Of a stretch of DNA of 40,162 nt, positions 24,178 to 30,447 are shown one piece after another. The DNA lies in IMG/VR virus record IMGVR_UViG_3300029258_003599, positions 1 through 40,162 of that record, one strand, 5' to 3'. Position 1 is the first letter of the stretch; each line of letters opens with the position of its first letter. The notes beneath the pieces were generated by a model. It saw only the letters and a program-made list of their open reading frames with translations, searched no databases and was not told the DNA's origin. Made by a program: the position numbers and the translations under genes. This DNA comes from a virus.

Positions 24178-24709
24178 ATTGATTTCCATTTTGTATGCAC
24201 TGACTGTTTCCATCGTTATCATCGTCTGCGTCTATTCCTAGTATAGACTTTAGGGCATGTCTTTTTGTGTATGTTAGTGCGCCGCCCATGGCTTGTAGAT
24301 TTTCGTTAGTGTTAACTAATTTGCCTATCATGGTGTATTTTTCTGGAACTGCTGTTACGGATCTAAGGTGCTGCCCGCTTGTGTGTAATATCATTGTTAC
24401 GACGTAAGTTTTATCACCTATGGTATGTACAGGCTGAATACAAGAGAGTCCATGTTTAGCTAACGCTGGTGATATTGCATTAAGTAGTGCTGGTAGGCTT
24501 TGATATTTATATCGCCCTCCAGCGGCTTTATCAGTTTTGAGTTCAGGTAGATTCTTTTTGAATTCAACAATGGATTTTATTAGTTCATCTATTTTTGAGG
24601 AATGCAGGTTGGTGAAAAAGTCCCTCTTGGCGATGAGCTTCGCGTATGCCTGCACATCAGTTAGTTCCTGTAGTCTTTGTCTTGTAAAGGATATTTCTTC
24701 GTTAGACAT
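24167..24709 (-). CDS. ERF-family single-strand annealing protein (second, short copy)
   Basis: 180 residues. ERF core is clear: RYKYQSLPALLNAISPALAK (66-85), HGLSCIQP, TYVVTMILHTSGQHLRS, then GGALTYTKRHALKSILGID (142-160) and the acidic ADDDNDGN. It ends soon after the core, so it lacks the C-terminal region present in the copy at 21383. The ATG follows GAGGAAAAA, and its first codons resemble those of the upstream gene at 24725. Having two ERF genes in one small phage is unusual. Confidence 0.85.
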   Translation of the reverse strand: MSNEEISFTRQRLQELTDVQAYAKLIAKRDFFTNLHSSKIDELIKSIVEFKKNLPELKTDKAAGGRYKYQSLPALLNAISPALAKHGLSCIQPVHTIGDKTYVVTMILHTSGQHLRSVTAVPEKYTMIGKLVNTNENLQAMGGALTYTKRHALKSILGIDADDDNDGNSQCIQNGNQYGK

Positions 24710-24724
24710 TGTTTTTCCTCTGTT

Positions 24725-25288
24725 TTAGCTGTTATCAATAAAAGATGTAAAGTAAAATAGGCCGTACGGAATATGTTTTGTTGGCATAACGCTTAGCCTT
24801 AAGGTTCCACGATCTGTTACTATCGTTACTAAATTTGTTTCAATTGCATTAGTAAGCTCATGCCCATGAACTTCAAAGCAGTTTTGAGAAAACTTTCCTT
24901 CTTCTGTATATATTTCAGTAATTTGACCCCCTTCAATTTCGTGCCTTGGTTTTCTTAATAGGTCTAAAAAGTCTATCTTTATTGGGTTCCCTTCTAGAGG
25001 TTCAAACGTTGCATCTATTCCTGCGTGATTTTTCATGTCACTTGTAACGTCATCGAAGTCTTGGTATCCCATCCTAGAAGGAGAAAATAATTTTTCGTAA
25101 TAGATATTTCTTGGAACGAAGATGTAGACCATATCAACTCCAGGCTCAGTAAATGTATTTTCTCCATAAGCAACTCTGTAGCCTGTAGAAATCCTGTATT
25201 GATTGATACCGCCGTCACGGTGAATGCATATATTGATATCTTCTATTGAAGGTTTTTGTATGGTAAGAGACATTTCTTCTTTAGACAT
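24725..25288 (-). CDS. Hypothetical early protein
   Basis: 187 residues, ATG behind GAGGAAAAAT. Mixed alpha/beta composition with two Cys and several His; segments INQYRISTGYRVAYGENTF, VYIFVPRNIYYEKLF and PTKHIPYGLFYFTSFID. No motif was recognised. Its start overlaps the ribbon-helix-helix gene stop by one base, so the two are cotranscribed, and it is followed by ERF. A role in recombination or replication is suggested only by position. Confidence 0.6.
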   Translation of the reverse strand: MSKEEMSLTIQKPSIEDINICIHRDGGINQYRISTGYRVAYGENTFTEPGVDMVYIFVPRNIYYEKLFSPSRMGYQDFDDVTSDMKNHAGIDATFEPLEGNPIKIDFLDLLRKPRHEIEGGQITEIYTEEGKFSQNCFEVHGHELTNAIETNLVTIVTDRGTLRLSVMPTKHIPYGLFYFTSFIDNS

Positions 25289-25500
25289 TATTTTTCCTCT
25301 ATATGCGCGTCGTATTTAAGCCTGTATAACTTGTGTTTCATATCTCTGTTGCTTTGTTTTAGTGTTTTTGATTGTTCGTATATCGTTATTGCTTTGATAA
25401 TTACTTCTTTCATGGACATGTTTTCATTTGCAGCAAATATCTTTAGTTTTTGGTGTATTTCTTTATCAATTCGTATGGTCAAACTCTTAAGTTCTTTCAC
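25288..25500 (-). CDS. Ribbon-helix-helix DNA-binding protein
   Basis: 70 residues from GTG 25500 (AAAGGA upstream). LKSLTIRIDKEIHQKLKIFA (4-23), then ENMSMKEVIIKAITIYEQS fits the Arc/CopG ribbon-helix-helix fold: a short beta strand (SLTIRI) and two helices, with a basic C-terminal tail. It is probably a small dimeric repressor, and the octamer repeats in the promoter at 25911-25939 are a natural candidate target. Similar in fold to the C-terminus of the HNH-like protein at 10260. Confidence 0.8.
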   Translation of the reverse strand: MKELKSLTIRIDKEIHQKLKIFAANENMSMKEVIIKAITIYEQSKTLKQSNRDMKHKLYRLKYDAHIEEK

Positions 25501-25510
25501 TTACTATCCT

Positions 25511-25594
25511 TTATTTTAGTATTAGATATAGGACTACATGTAGGGCAGTTAAGTATCCAATGTATTCTAATATAGACTTAAAACTGTTCTTCAT
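25511..25594 (-). CDS. 27-residue single-helix membrane peptide
   Basis: ATG at 25594, with GGAGG seven bases upstream, lies inside the end of the gene at 25578. It encodes 27 residues ending TAA at 25511. The peptide is nearly all one hydrophobic helix (IGYLTALHVVLYLILK) with a short basic start (MKNSFKS). It fills the otherwise empty gap between two early genes. The strong ribosome site and overlap support translation; function is unknown. Confidence 0.5.
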   Translation of the reverse strand: MKNSFKSILEYIGYLTALHVVLYLILK

Positions 25595-25850
25595 ATTTAA
25601 GCCTCCATGATATAATTTTGGTACCTCTATACTGCTCTAGATCTATCTTCTTGAGTTCTGGTATTAGGTTGTACTTAATCGATCCTGCACGCTCTATACG
25701 TTGGTATGTATACCCTTTAAAAGATGTGGTTTGGTCTCCACACATCTCTTTAAGTTGTTCAGCTGCTTTGTCAGCCTCTCTTTTAAAAAACTTTGCTTTA
25801 GCTTGTGCTTCTTTAAGTTGTTCAGCTATTTGTAAAAACCTCTTTTCCAT
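25578..25850 (-). CDS. Small coiled-coil protein with recombinase-associated-type C-terminus
   Basis: 90 residues from ATG 25850 (AAAGGGATA upstream). The first half is a coiled coil (EQLKEAQAKAKFFKREADKA). The second half has CGDQTTSFKGYTYQRIERAG, then SIKYNLIPELKKIDLEQYRG, a pattern (GSIxYxxIPELxxxDLExYR) I recall from phage proteins near exonuclease and annealing genes. It is the first gene behind the early promoter at 25911-25939. A role in recombination is inferred. Confidence 0.6.
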   Translation of the reverse strand: MEKRFLQIAEQLKEAQAKAKFFKREADKAAEQLKEMCGDQTTSFKGYTYQRIERAGSIKYNLIPELKKIDLEQYRGTKIISWRLKYEEQF

Positions 25851-25910
25851 TTTATCCCTTTCTGCCCCCCCGGGCTCTTTATTACTTACTTCTACTTTCA
25901 ACGTATAACC

Positions 25911-25939
25911 AGCATACAGCTATACAGTTATACAGTCAA
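25911..25939 (-). promoter_or_regulatory. Early promoter overlapped by octamer repeats
   Basis: On the - strand: TTGACT (25934-25939), 17 bases, TATGCT (25911-25916). The leader carries seven G (25865-25871) followed by CAGAAAGGGATA and the ATG at 25850, very like the leader at 10130-10200. Three tandem octamers occupy the space between the two promoter boxes. Confidence 0.7.
25913..25936. repeat. Three tandem octamers (TATACAGT type)
   Basis: CATACAGC, TATACAGT, TATACAGT in direct head-to-tail order, period 8, lying exactly between the -10 and -35 of the early promoter. They fit repeated operator or iteron-like sites. Confidence 0.7.
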
Positions 25940-26208
25940 GTAAATAAAAAAAAGGGGGTTTTTGGGTGTTTTTTAGGATTAGCCCCTCGTAAAGCTAACA
26001 ATTCTGTGAAAAAATTAGGTTTTACAAAACAGAGAGGGGCTAAATTTTATTTCAAGGCGAGACAGGTGGTTTATATCGGAGTGAACGATATTATCTCACA
26101 AAATGGTCCTGCCCCGCAAATATATATTAGAGGAATTCATCAATACTATTTAACAATGAAGTATAGTTTATTAGCACATCAGTGGTTATGCCTGTTATTT
26201 TTATTATT
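25940..26208. other. Non-coding early control / possible origin region
   Basis: About 270 bp without a convincing gene. It holds an A8-G5-T5-G3 tract (25946-25967) and a 10-bp perfect inverted repeat TTAGCCCCTC (25979-25988) / GAGGGGCTAA (26034-26043) enclosing 45 bases that can pair further (GTAAA/TTTAC, TCTGT/ACAGA). The frame 26006-26257 on the + strand has no ribosome site and is not called. The position, upstream of the early promoter and next to the initiator-like gene, suits an origin or a structured RNA; this is inference. Confidence 0.4.
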
Positions 26209-26400
26209 TCAATTACAGATACAATTGATTCCCTCATGCCACAGAGTTTTTCGATAAATTCTATATGTTTTTTCCGTAAGGTGTTGTGACGAAAGAGCCA
26301 ATCCTTTTAAAAGTTTCTTGCATATAATTTCTGTGGCTTTTCTCCACTCTTCGTTATTTTCTGATGTTTCCCAGATTCGTTTAATTTCTTCATTGGTCAT
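26209..26400 (-). CDS. Small helical protein (hypothetical)
   Basis: 63 residues from ATG 26400 (AAAGGGTG upstream). A short helical protein (MTNEEIKRIWETSENNEEW, KATEIICKKLLKG) with a basic middle and two Cys near the end. It lies after a weak terminator and before the control region. No family recognised. Confidence 0.5.
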   Translation of the reverse strand: MTNEEIKRIWETSENNEEWRKATEIICKKLLKGLALSSQHLTEKTYRIYRKTLWHEGINCICN

Positions 26401-26428
26401 TGATTTCACCCTTTTAGTGTAAAACAAC

Positions 26429-26456
26429 AAAAAGTCCCGAAGAAGTTCTAGACTTT
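26429..26456 (-). terminator. Weak terminator after the 26463 gene
   Basis: On the - strand AAAGTC and GACTTT form a 6-bp stem around a 14-base loop, followed by TT; the complement is at 26431-26436 and 26451-26456 with A5 at 26429-26433. It lies 7 bases after the stop of the gene 26463-26723. Confidence 0.45.
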
Positions 26457-26462
26457 CCGGTT

Positions 26463-26723
26463 CTATTTTATAAGTCTTTCAATAATAGAGGCCATCTCTT
26501 TTAGGTATTCTTTATCGTAAAGCTTTTCGTAATCTTTCCTGAAAACTGTCATCAGTACCTTGGCAAATCTAGCGAATTCTCTCCATTTTTTGATATCTTC
26601 AAATCCAGGTCGTTGATCCGTTTCCTTTAACAATTTCATGAAAGCGCGCCTATCTTTTGCGCCAGATTCAATATGAGAAATAAGATCTCTAACAGCTTTT
26701 TTTGTTTCGTATTCTTCTGACAT
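26463..26723 (-). CDS. Small helical early protein (hypothetical)
   Basis: 86 residues, all helical and charged (KKAVRDLISHIESGAKDRRA, FMKLLKETDQRPGFEDI, EFARFAKVLMTVFRKDYEK). The ribosome site is weak (GGGATATGAG). It diverges from the initiator-like gene at 26807 across a shared region with a 12-bp inverted repeat, so the two may be controlled together. No family recognised. Confidence 0.55.
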   Translation of the reverse strand: MSEEYETKKAVRDLISHIESGAKDRRAFMKLLKETDQRPGFEDIKKWREFARFAKVLMTVFRKDYEKLYDKEYLKEMASIIERLIK

Positions 26724-26751
26724 ATCTCATATCCCCGTTAGGTATATAAAT

Positions 26752-26789
26752 AAATTTCCCGGAAAGGTTTGACACTCTCCGGGAAATTT
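26752..26789. promoter_or_regulatory. Perfect 12-bp inverted repeat containing a -35 box, between divergent genes
   Basis: AAATTTCCCGGA (26752-26763) and TCCGGGAAATTT (26778-26789) flank a 14-base loop. TTGACA (26769-26774) sits in the loop, pointing to the gene at 26807. A -10 at 17 bases (TGTGCT, 26792-26797) is weak. The dyad could be an operator for a repressor controlling both directions, or a hairpin terminator. Confidence 0.6.
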
Positions 26790-26806
26790 GCTGTGCTTTT
26801 GTTACT

Positions 26807-28006
26807 ATGCTAAAAACACTCTCACAATCTAAACTCATCTCCGCCGAAAGTCAAGTCCCCCAAAAGAAAAACCTTTATTTATCAGTAAAAAAGACTCTTT
26901 GTAATAAAGATTTTAGGTTTAAGCCTCGAAGGTTTATACGTGAATTCTTTCGTAAGATCGACAGGGTCGTGCTTAACGAGCTTATTGGGTATGATCAGCG
27001 GTATAAGTTCACGTATGTGTCTCAATCTACAATCGCTGCATCAGTTGGGTATACTCGGCAAGAGGTTAATCAATCTATAGGACGGCTCCAGTCTTACGGA
27101 TTACTGTCTACGATATACCGCCATAGGAACACTTCTGTTTACTTCGTATCTTCACTTTTAAGGATGAAGCGTGTTATAACCAAAATAGGATCGTTAATAA
27201 CCAGCTGCTGGAACTACATACGCAACGACCTGACACCACTTAATCTAAAGTTAAGTAGTAAGTTAAATTATAAAGAAGAAACATGTACACGTAGTAACTT
27301 AACTTACATAAGCAAGAAGACAGACTCTAAAAACGAGTGCGATCTTCCAAATTTGACTAAACCGAACCTCTCTCGCCCACTACCAGTTTGTCTGTATAAG
27401 AAAACACAACGACGTGGACCAGCCTTCGCTAAAGCTACGGCCGGCAGGCATGTTCTTTACAAGAAAAAAGGACGAGAGATGACAAAGGACGAAATACTAA
27501 AGATCGTGAAAGTAATCGAAGAAATAGCCAAAACTATAGACCTGACACAATACGGCAAAGCAAGTTTGTCTATATTTCCTACGTCGGCACTCAAGCAGGC
27601 GCACGCTACTCTTCTAGATTCCCATAAAAGAGGTAAGAGGATCCATGATCCATTCTCTTTTTTATGGTCACTTGCACATAAAGCTACTAAAGCCAAAGGC
27701 CTAGATGTAAACTACTCGCTATTTGATAAATACAAATTCAACAAGGAAACAGAAGAACCAACAACTTCAAATTCTATACACATACCACAAGGACAACGCA
27801 AAATGCACCAATCATACCAACCATGGCAAAAACAAGAGGAAAAGTACGACCTCCAACGAGAACTAGACGGATACGAAACCGCCGAAAAATCAACTCAATT
27901 CACCACCGCATCCAGCATTTTCGGCGAAGAAATTATGGCCAAGCTATTCAAACGATGCAAACATAATGTAATAACCAAAGCTATGCAGTACTCATCTGAG
28001 CCATAG
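26807..28006 (+). CDS. Helix-turn-helix protein, probable replication initiator-like
   Basis: 399 residues. About 40-115 form a winged-helix type domain (KIDRVVLNELIGYD, FTYVSQSTIAASVGYTRQEV, SIGRLQSYGLL, NTSVYFV) of the kind at the N-terminus of phage and plasmid replication proteins. About 222-290 is a second helical domain (MTKDEILKIVKVIEEIAKTI). The linker between them includes GPAFAKATAGR (204-214), a GC-rich, repeat-like insertion. The C-terminus is hydrophilic and ends QYSSEP. There is no Shine-Dalgarno before ATG 26807; with a -35 at 26769 the mRNA may be almost leaderless. It opens the late operon. A transcriptional regulator is the alternative. Confidence 0.65.
   Translation: MLKTLSQSKLISAESQVPQKKNLYLSVKKTLCNKDFRFKPRRFIREFFRKIDRVVLNELIGYDQRYKFTYVSQSTIAASVGYTRQEVNQSIGRLQSYGLLSTIYRHRNTSVYFVSSLLRMKRVITKIGSLITSCWNYIRNDLTPLNLKLSSKLNYKEETCTRSNLTYISKKTDSKNECDLPNLTKPNLSRPLPVCLYKKTQRRGPAFAKATAGRHVLYKKKGREMTKDEILKIVKVIEEIAKTIDLTQYGKASLSIFPTSALKQAHATLLDSHKRGKRIHDPFSFLWSLAHKATKAKGLDVNYSLFDKYKFNKETEEPTTSNSIHIPQGQRKMHQSYQPWQKQEEKYDLQRELDGYETAEKSTQFTTASSIFGEEIMAKLFKRCKHNVITKAMQYSSEP
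27422..27449 (+). repeat. GC-rich palindromic-repeat-like element inside a gene
   Basis: 28 bp beginning GCCTTCGCTAAAGC and ending GGCCGGCAGGC, far more GC-rich than its surroundings, with partial dyads (GCCT/AGGC ends, GCT-AA-AGC inside). In frame it encodes AFAKATAG. I recall this peptide from interspersed repeats in many candidate-phylum bacterial genomes; that is memory, not a search. Confidence 0.5.
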
Positions 28007-28023
28007 GAGATAGAATGAGTAAA
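27997..28023 (+). repeat. 27-bp direct repeat, copy 1
   Basis: TGAGCCATAGGAGATAG followed by AATGAGTAAA, spanning the last codons and stop of one gene, the ribosome site and the first codons (ATGAGTAAA) of the next. Identical to 28356-28382, which lies 359 bp away; together they bracket the gene 28015-28365. Confidence 0.95.
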
Positions 28024-28365
28024 CAAATAAAGATAAGTATCTGTAACAACGAGATTGAAGTCGTCCAACAGATCCTTCCTAACTATCTGTTTATTTATGA
28101 CATAGAAGATCAACTAAACACCAAAGATTTACAGGAAAGAACAGAAGGCTTTATCAATAGAACCGGTATACCTATCGAAGCTGCTAAAATACAGCCTTCA
28201 CACTACACAATCACCATACAAGCAATCAACGATGAACACGCAGTAACTTCACAACTCAAAGCACACACCTCAGACTTCACATACGATAAACTGGCTGACA
28301 CAGTAACGCTGTTCACCAATAAGGCAATAGAATGCGCAGTAAATACGACTAGGATTGAGCCATAG
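28015..28365 (+). CDS. Hypothetical protein bracketed by a direct repeat
   Basis: 116 residues, TAGGAGATAG before the ATG. Alpha/beta composition (IKISICNNEIEVVQQILPNY, ITIQAINDEHAV) with no motif recognised. It begins MSK and ends RIEP, and the preceding protein also ends EP and the following one also begins MSK, because a 27-bp repeat covers each junction. The gene thus looks like a self-contained cassette between the initiator-like gene and the putative small terminase. Confidence 0.6.
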   Translation: MSKQIKISICNNEIEVVQQILPNYLFIYDIEDQLNTKDLQERTEGFINRTGIPIEAAKIQPSHYTITIQAINDEHAVTSQLKAHTSDFTYDKLADTVTLFTNKAIECAVNTTRIEP

Positions 28366-28382
28366 GAGATAGAATGAGTAAA
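28356..28382 (+). repeat. 27-bp direct repeat, copy 2
   Basis: Exact copy of 27997-28023 at the junction of 28015-28365 and 28374-28865. Recombination between the copies would remove the gene and leave a normal junction. Confidence 0.95.
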
Positions 28383-28865
28383 ACCTCTAAGCCTAACAAA
28401 CTAGAAAACGTGTCAAGCTCTAAAGCCATCGATTTATACAAGGACCTATTCATACTTCGCGAAAGACCCGCATCAGACGTTTTTATACAACGCCTAGCAT
28501 CAGACTTACTCGACTGGTCAATAAACAACAAAGACGCTTTAAAAATCGTAGACTTTCTAGTAGCTAGAAAAATTAACCCTAAAACTTTTTGGCGATGGGA
28601 ACAAAAATTTCCATGCCTTAAAGAAGCTAAAGACCTAGCTATGCTTATAATAGGATCAAGAAGAGAAAAAGGTGCCATAACTAACAAATACAACGCCGCA
28701 GTTATCATGTCTCAAATGGCCAAGTACGACCCTTCTTGGTGGAACCTTGAAGAACGCAGAGCAGAGCTAAGAGCCAAAATACAACAAAAAATAGACCCTG
28801 ATGTTAAGTACGCAATAGTAGTAGAAGACTTTACCAAGAAGAAAGAGGAGAAGGATGAAGGATAA
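28374..28865 (+). CDS. Putative small terminase subunit
   Basis: 163 residues, TAGGAGATAG before the ATG. A helix-turn-helix-like part (about 55-85: KIVDFLVARKINPKTFWRWE, then KFPCLKEAKDLAML) is followed by GSRREKGAITNKYNAAVIM and YDPSWW, a pattern known from phage small terminase/DNA-packaging proteins that bind the packaging site. A basic/acidic tail ends it. It lies about 1.6 kb before the large subunit. The next gene overlaps its end by 11 bases. Confidence 0.6.
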   Translation: MSKTSKPNKLENVSSSKAIDLYKDLFILRERPASDVFIQRLASDLLDWSINNKDALKIVDFLVARKINPKTFWRWEQKFPCLKEAKDLAMLIIGSRREKGAITNKYNAAVIMSQMAKYDPSWWNLEERRAELRAKIQQKIDPDVKYAIVVEDFTKKKEEKDEG

Positions 28866-29199
28866 ACTCATATTTACAGTAGCAGCAGAAGAAGTTGTAA
28901 TTGGATGGGAAATAGAAAGAGAACACAACCAAATAGTTACAGCTAAGAAAGCTATAGGGAGAATCGCAGAAGCTTTAGGTATCTCTGGTCTTGAGTCTTT
29001 TATAGGTCATGCGATTAAAGAAGGTAAACTAATAGATATAATCATTGCAGACGAATACGGTACTGAGTCAACATCAGACTATGACCCGTGCGGAGAGTCT
29101 AAGGAACCACCTATAGTTCTCTTTACTGCTTTTTTTGGTGAATGTTTAGAGTTCTTTATGTCCCAGTCTTCTAAGAATGAGTTATCAGAGTTTAATTAA
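28855..29199 (+). CDS. Hypothetical protein, possible distant paralogue of 29291
   Basis: 114 residues, GAGGAGAAGG before the ATG, overlapping the previous gene by 11 bases. Helical (AKKAIGRIAEALGISGLESF) then acidic. The GL-x2-F and E/D-G pattern recurs in the gene at 29291 (NKLVAISGREGLLHF, VDGQYVKL), so the two may be distant copies. No family recognised. Confidence 0.55.
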   Translation: MKDKLIFTVAAEEVVIGWEIEREHNQIVTAKKAIGRIAEALGISGLESFIGHAIKEGKLIDIIIADEYGTESTSDYDPCGESKEPPIVLFTAFFGECLEFFMSQSSKNELSEFN

Positions 29200-29290
29200 A
29201 GGGTTGCAGGCATGTCATTAAAGCTACATGACTTTCTCCTCAATAGTTAACTTACAAAATCAGATGTGCCTGCTCAAACAGGAGTAGTTA

Positions 29291-29626
29291 ATGGCATTCA
29301 AAGCGTTCTTAATAAAATTAAAGAGTCTTTCGTCAGCTATGGAAGTAGTTTTGGTTTTGTATAAGAAGCCGTCTGTACAAGATATAATTAATAAATTAGT
29401 AGCCATCTCTGGGAGGGAGGGCCTTTTACATTTCATGCGCAAGGGAATGGTTGACGGACAATACGTTAAGTTATCGATAGAAGGTGATGGCCTGGAAATC
29501 GCATCAGATTTGATTGGTCTTCCAACCAGGGATTCGTATGCAGCCTCAACAGTTTTTAACCATCTTACAGAGGTAACTACCTTAGTAAGGGAAGACTTTA
29601 TAAAGTATCTAGATAGGAAAAAGTGA
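29291..29626 (+). CDS. Hypothetical protein
   Basis: 111 residues, AGGAG upstream. Helix-rich, with IINKLVAISGREGLLHFMRK and VKLSIEGDGLEIAS. Its stop overlaps the next ATG by one base. The 90-bp gap before it contains a 7-bp inverted repeat (GCAGGCA 29206 / TGCCTGC 29267). No family recognised. Confidence 0.55.
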   Translation: MAFKAFLIKLKSLSSAMEVVLVLYKKPSVQDIINKLVAISGREGLLHFMRKGMVDGQYVKLSIEGDGLEIASDLIGLPTRDSYAASTVFNHLTEVTTLVREDFIKYLDRKK

Positions 29627-29913
29627 TGGATATAGACGCTCTTATAGTTTTATTGTTAGCGGCACAGTTTAAAATAGGCCTCGTGGCATTTTGGAGGTTG
29701 TCGAAAAGACTGACTGACCTGCAGCGAAAGAACTTGGCTTTAAGTAAGGCTGTGCACGGGCTGCATAAGGAAGAATTTGCGGAGCTACGTGATGGTTTGC
29801 ATAGAATTAATGTTTCGATGTTAGAGAGTGAGTCTCGTTCGTTAGGAATGGATCTCGTTGAGAATGAAGCGACAAAGATTAATGAAGATTTGTGGATAAA
29901 GGATAAGGAGTAA
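29626..29913 (+). CDS. Small membrane protein with helical tail
   Basis: 95 residues from ATG 29626, overlapping the previous stop (TGATG). Residues about 4-23 are hydrophobic (DALIVLLLAAQFKIGLVAFW), followed by a long charged helix. It is the first of two neighbouring single-helix proteins with coiled-coil tails upstream of the large terminase. It could take part in lysis or act as a membrane scaffold; nothing decides. Confidence 0.5.
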   Translation: MDIDALIVLLLAAQFKIGLVAFWRLSKRLTDLQRKNLALSKAVHGLHKEEFAELRDGLHRINVSMLESESRSLGMDLVENEATKINEDLWIKDKE

Positions 29914-29916
29914 TAA

Positions 29917-30384
29917 GTGATTCGTTGGAATTCTATATTGGCTGCAGGCGAAAGAGGTGCTGATGCTCTTAAGTCATATGTGCATCTACAGTGGATATTT
30001 TTTTACGCGATTATAATATTTGCGTTTGTGAGTATGGTATCTGTTTTTGTTTACCTGTTATCTCGTCTTTTTGGGAAGATAAGGTTTAATAAAAGGCAAG
30101 AACGGTTGCATAGAGAGCTAAGGGCTCAGATTGAAGAGAGAGATGAGTTATTACAGCAGTCAGAGAAAAGGCAGCAGCACTTACGGATAAAACTTTCTAA
30201 CATTCAAGATCGAGTGGATTTGCTGGATAATAAGCTATATCGAGTTGATGCCCTAAATGAAACTGTAAACAAACTTGAGTCTTCTACTGAAGATATTGTT
30301 AGTAAAGCAAAGAAGAAGGCAAAAAAGAAGGCTATAAAGACAAGCAAAAGAAGTATGAGAAAGTCTCCTGTGAAAAAGGATTAA
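29917..30384 (+). CDS. Membrane protein with coiled coil and Lys-rich end
   Basis: 155 residues from GTG 29917 (AAGGAG upstream). One membrane helix at about 27-50 (WIFFYAIIIFAFVSMVSVFV), basic stretch, coiled coil at about 60-115 (REL, EERDELLQQ, DRVDLLDNKL) and a Lys-rich tail (KAKKKAKKKAIKTSKRS). The shape recalls inner-membrane spanins, but the very basic region after the helix suggests that end faces the cytoplasm. Function unknown. Confidence 0.5.
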   Translation: MIRWNSILAAGERGADALKSYVHLQWIFFYAIIIFAFVSMVSVFVYLLSRLFGKIRFNKRQERLHRELRAQIEERDELLQQSEKRQQHLRIKLSNIQDRVDLLDNKLYRVDALNETVNKLESSTEDIVSKAKKKAKKKAIKTSKRSMRKSPVKKD

Positions 30385-30447
30385 AGATCATTGAGTTTAG
30401 TTAAGTTAGTAAAGTAGTTTGTTTGGATACGCATTCAAGGAGAGTGA

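Noticed and set aside
25913-25936. Octamer repeats as a CRISPR-like array
   Set aside because: Units are 8 bp with no spacers. No CRISPR array or cas gene was seen anywhere in the window.
26006-26257. 83-codon + strand frame from GTG at 26006
   Set aside because: No ribosome site, overlaps an inverted repeat and the end of a better-supported - strand gene, and the C-terminal half looks like random translation.
29886-29898. DnaA-box match TGTGGATAA (also near 32698)
   Set aside because: Single copies inside genes, not clustered, expected by chance in AT-rich DNA.
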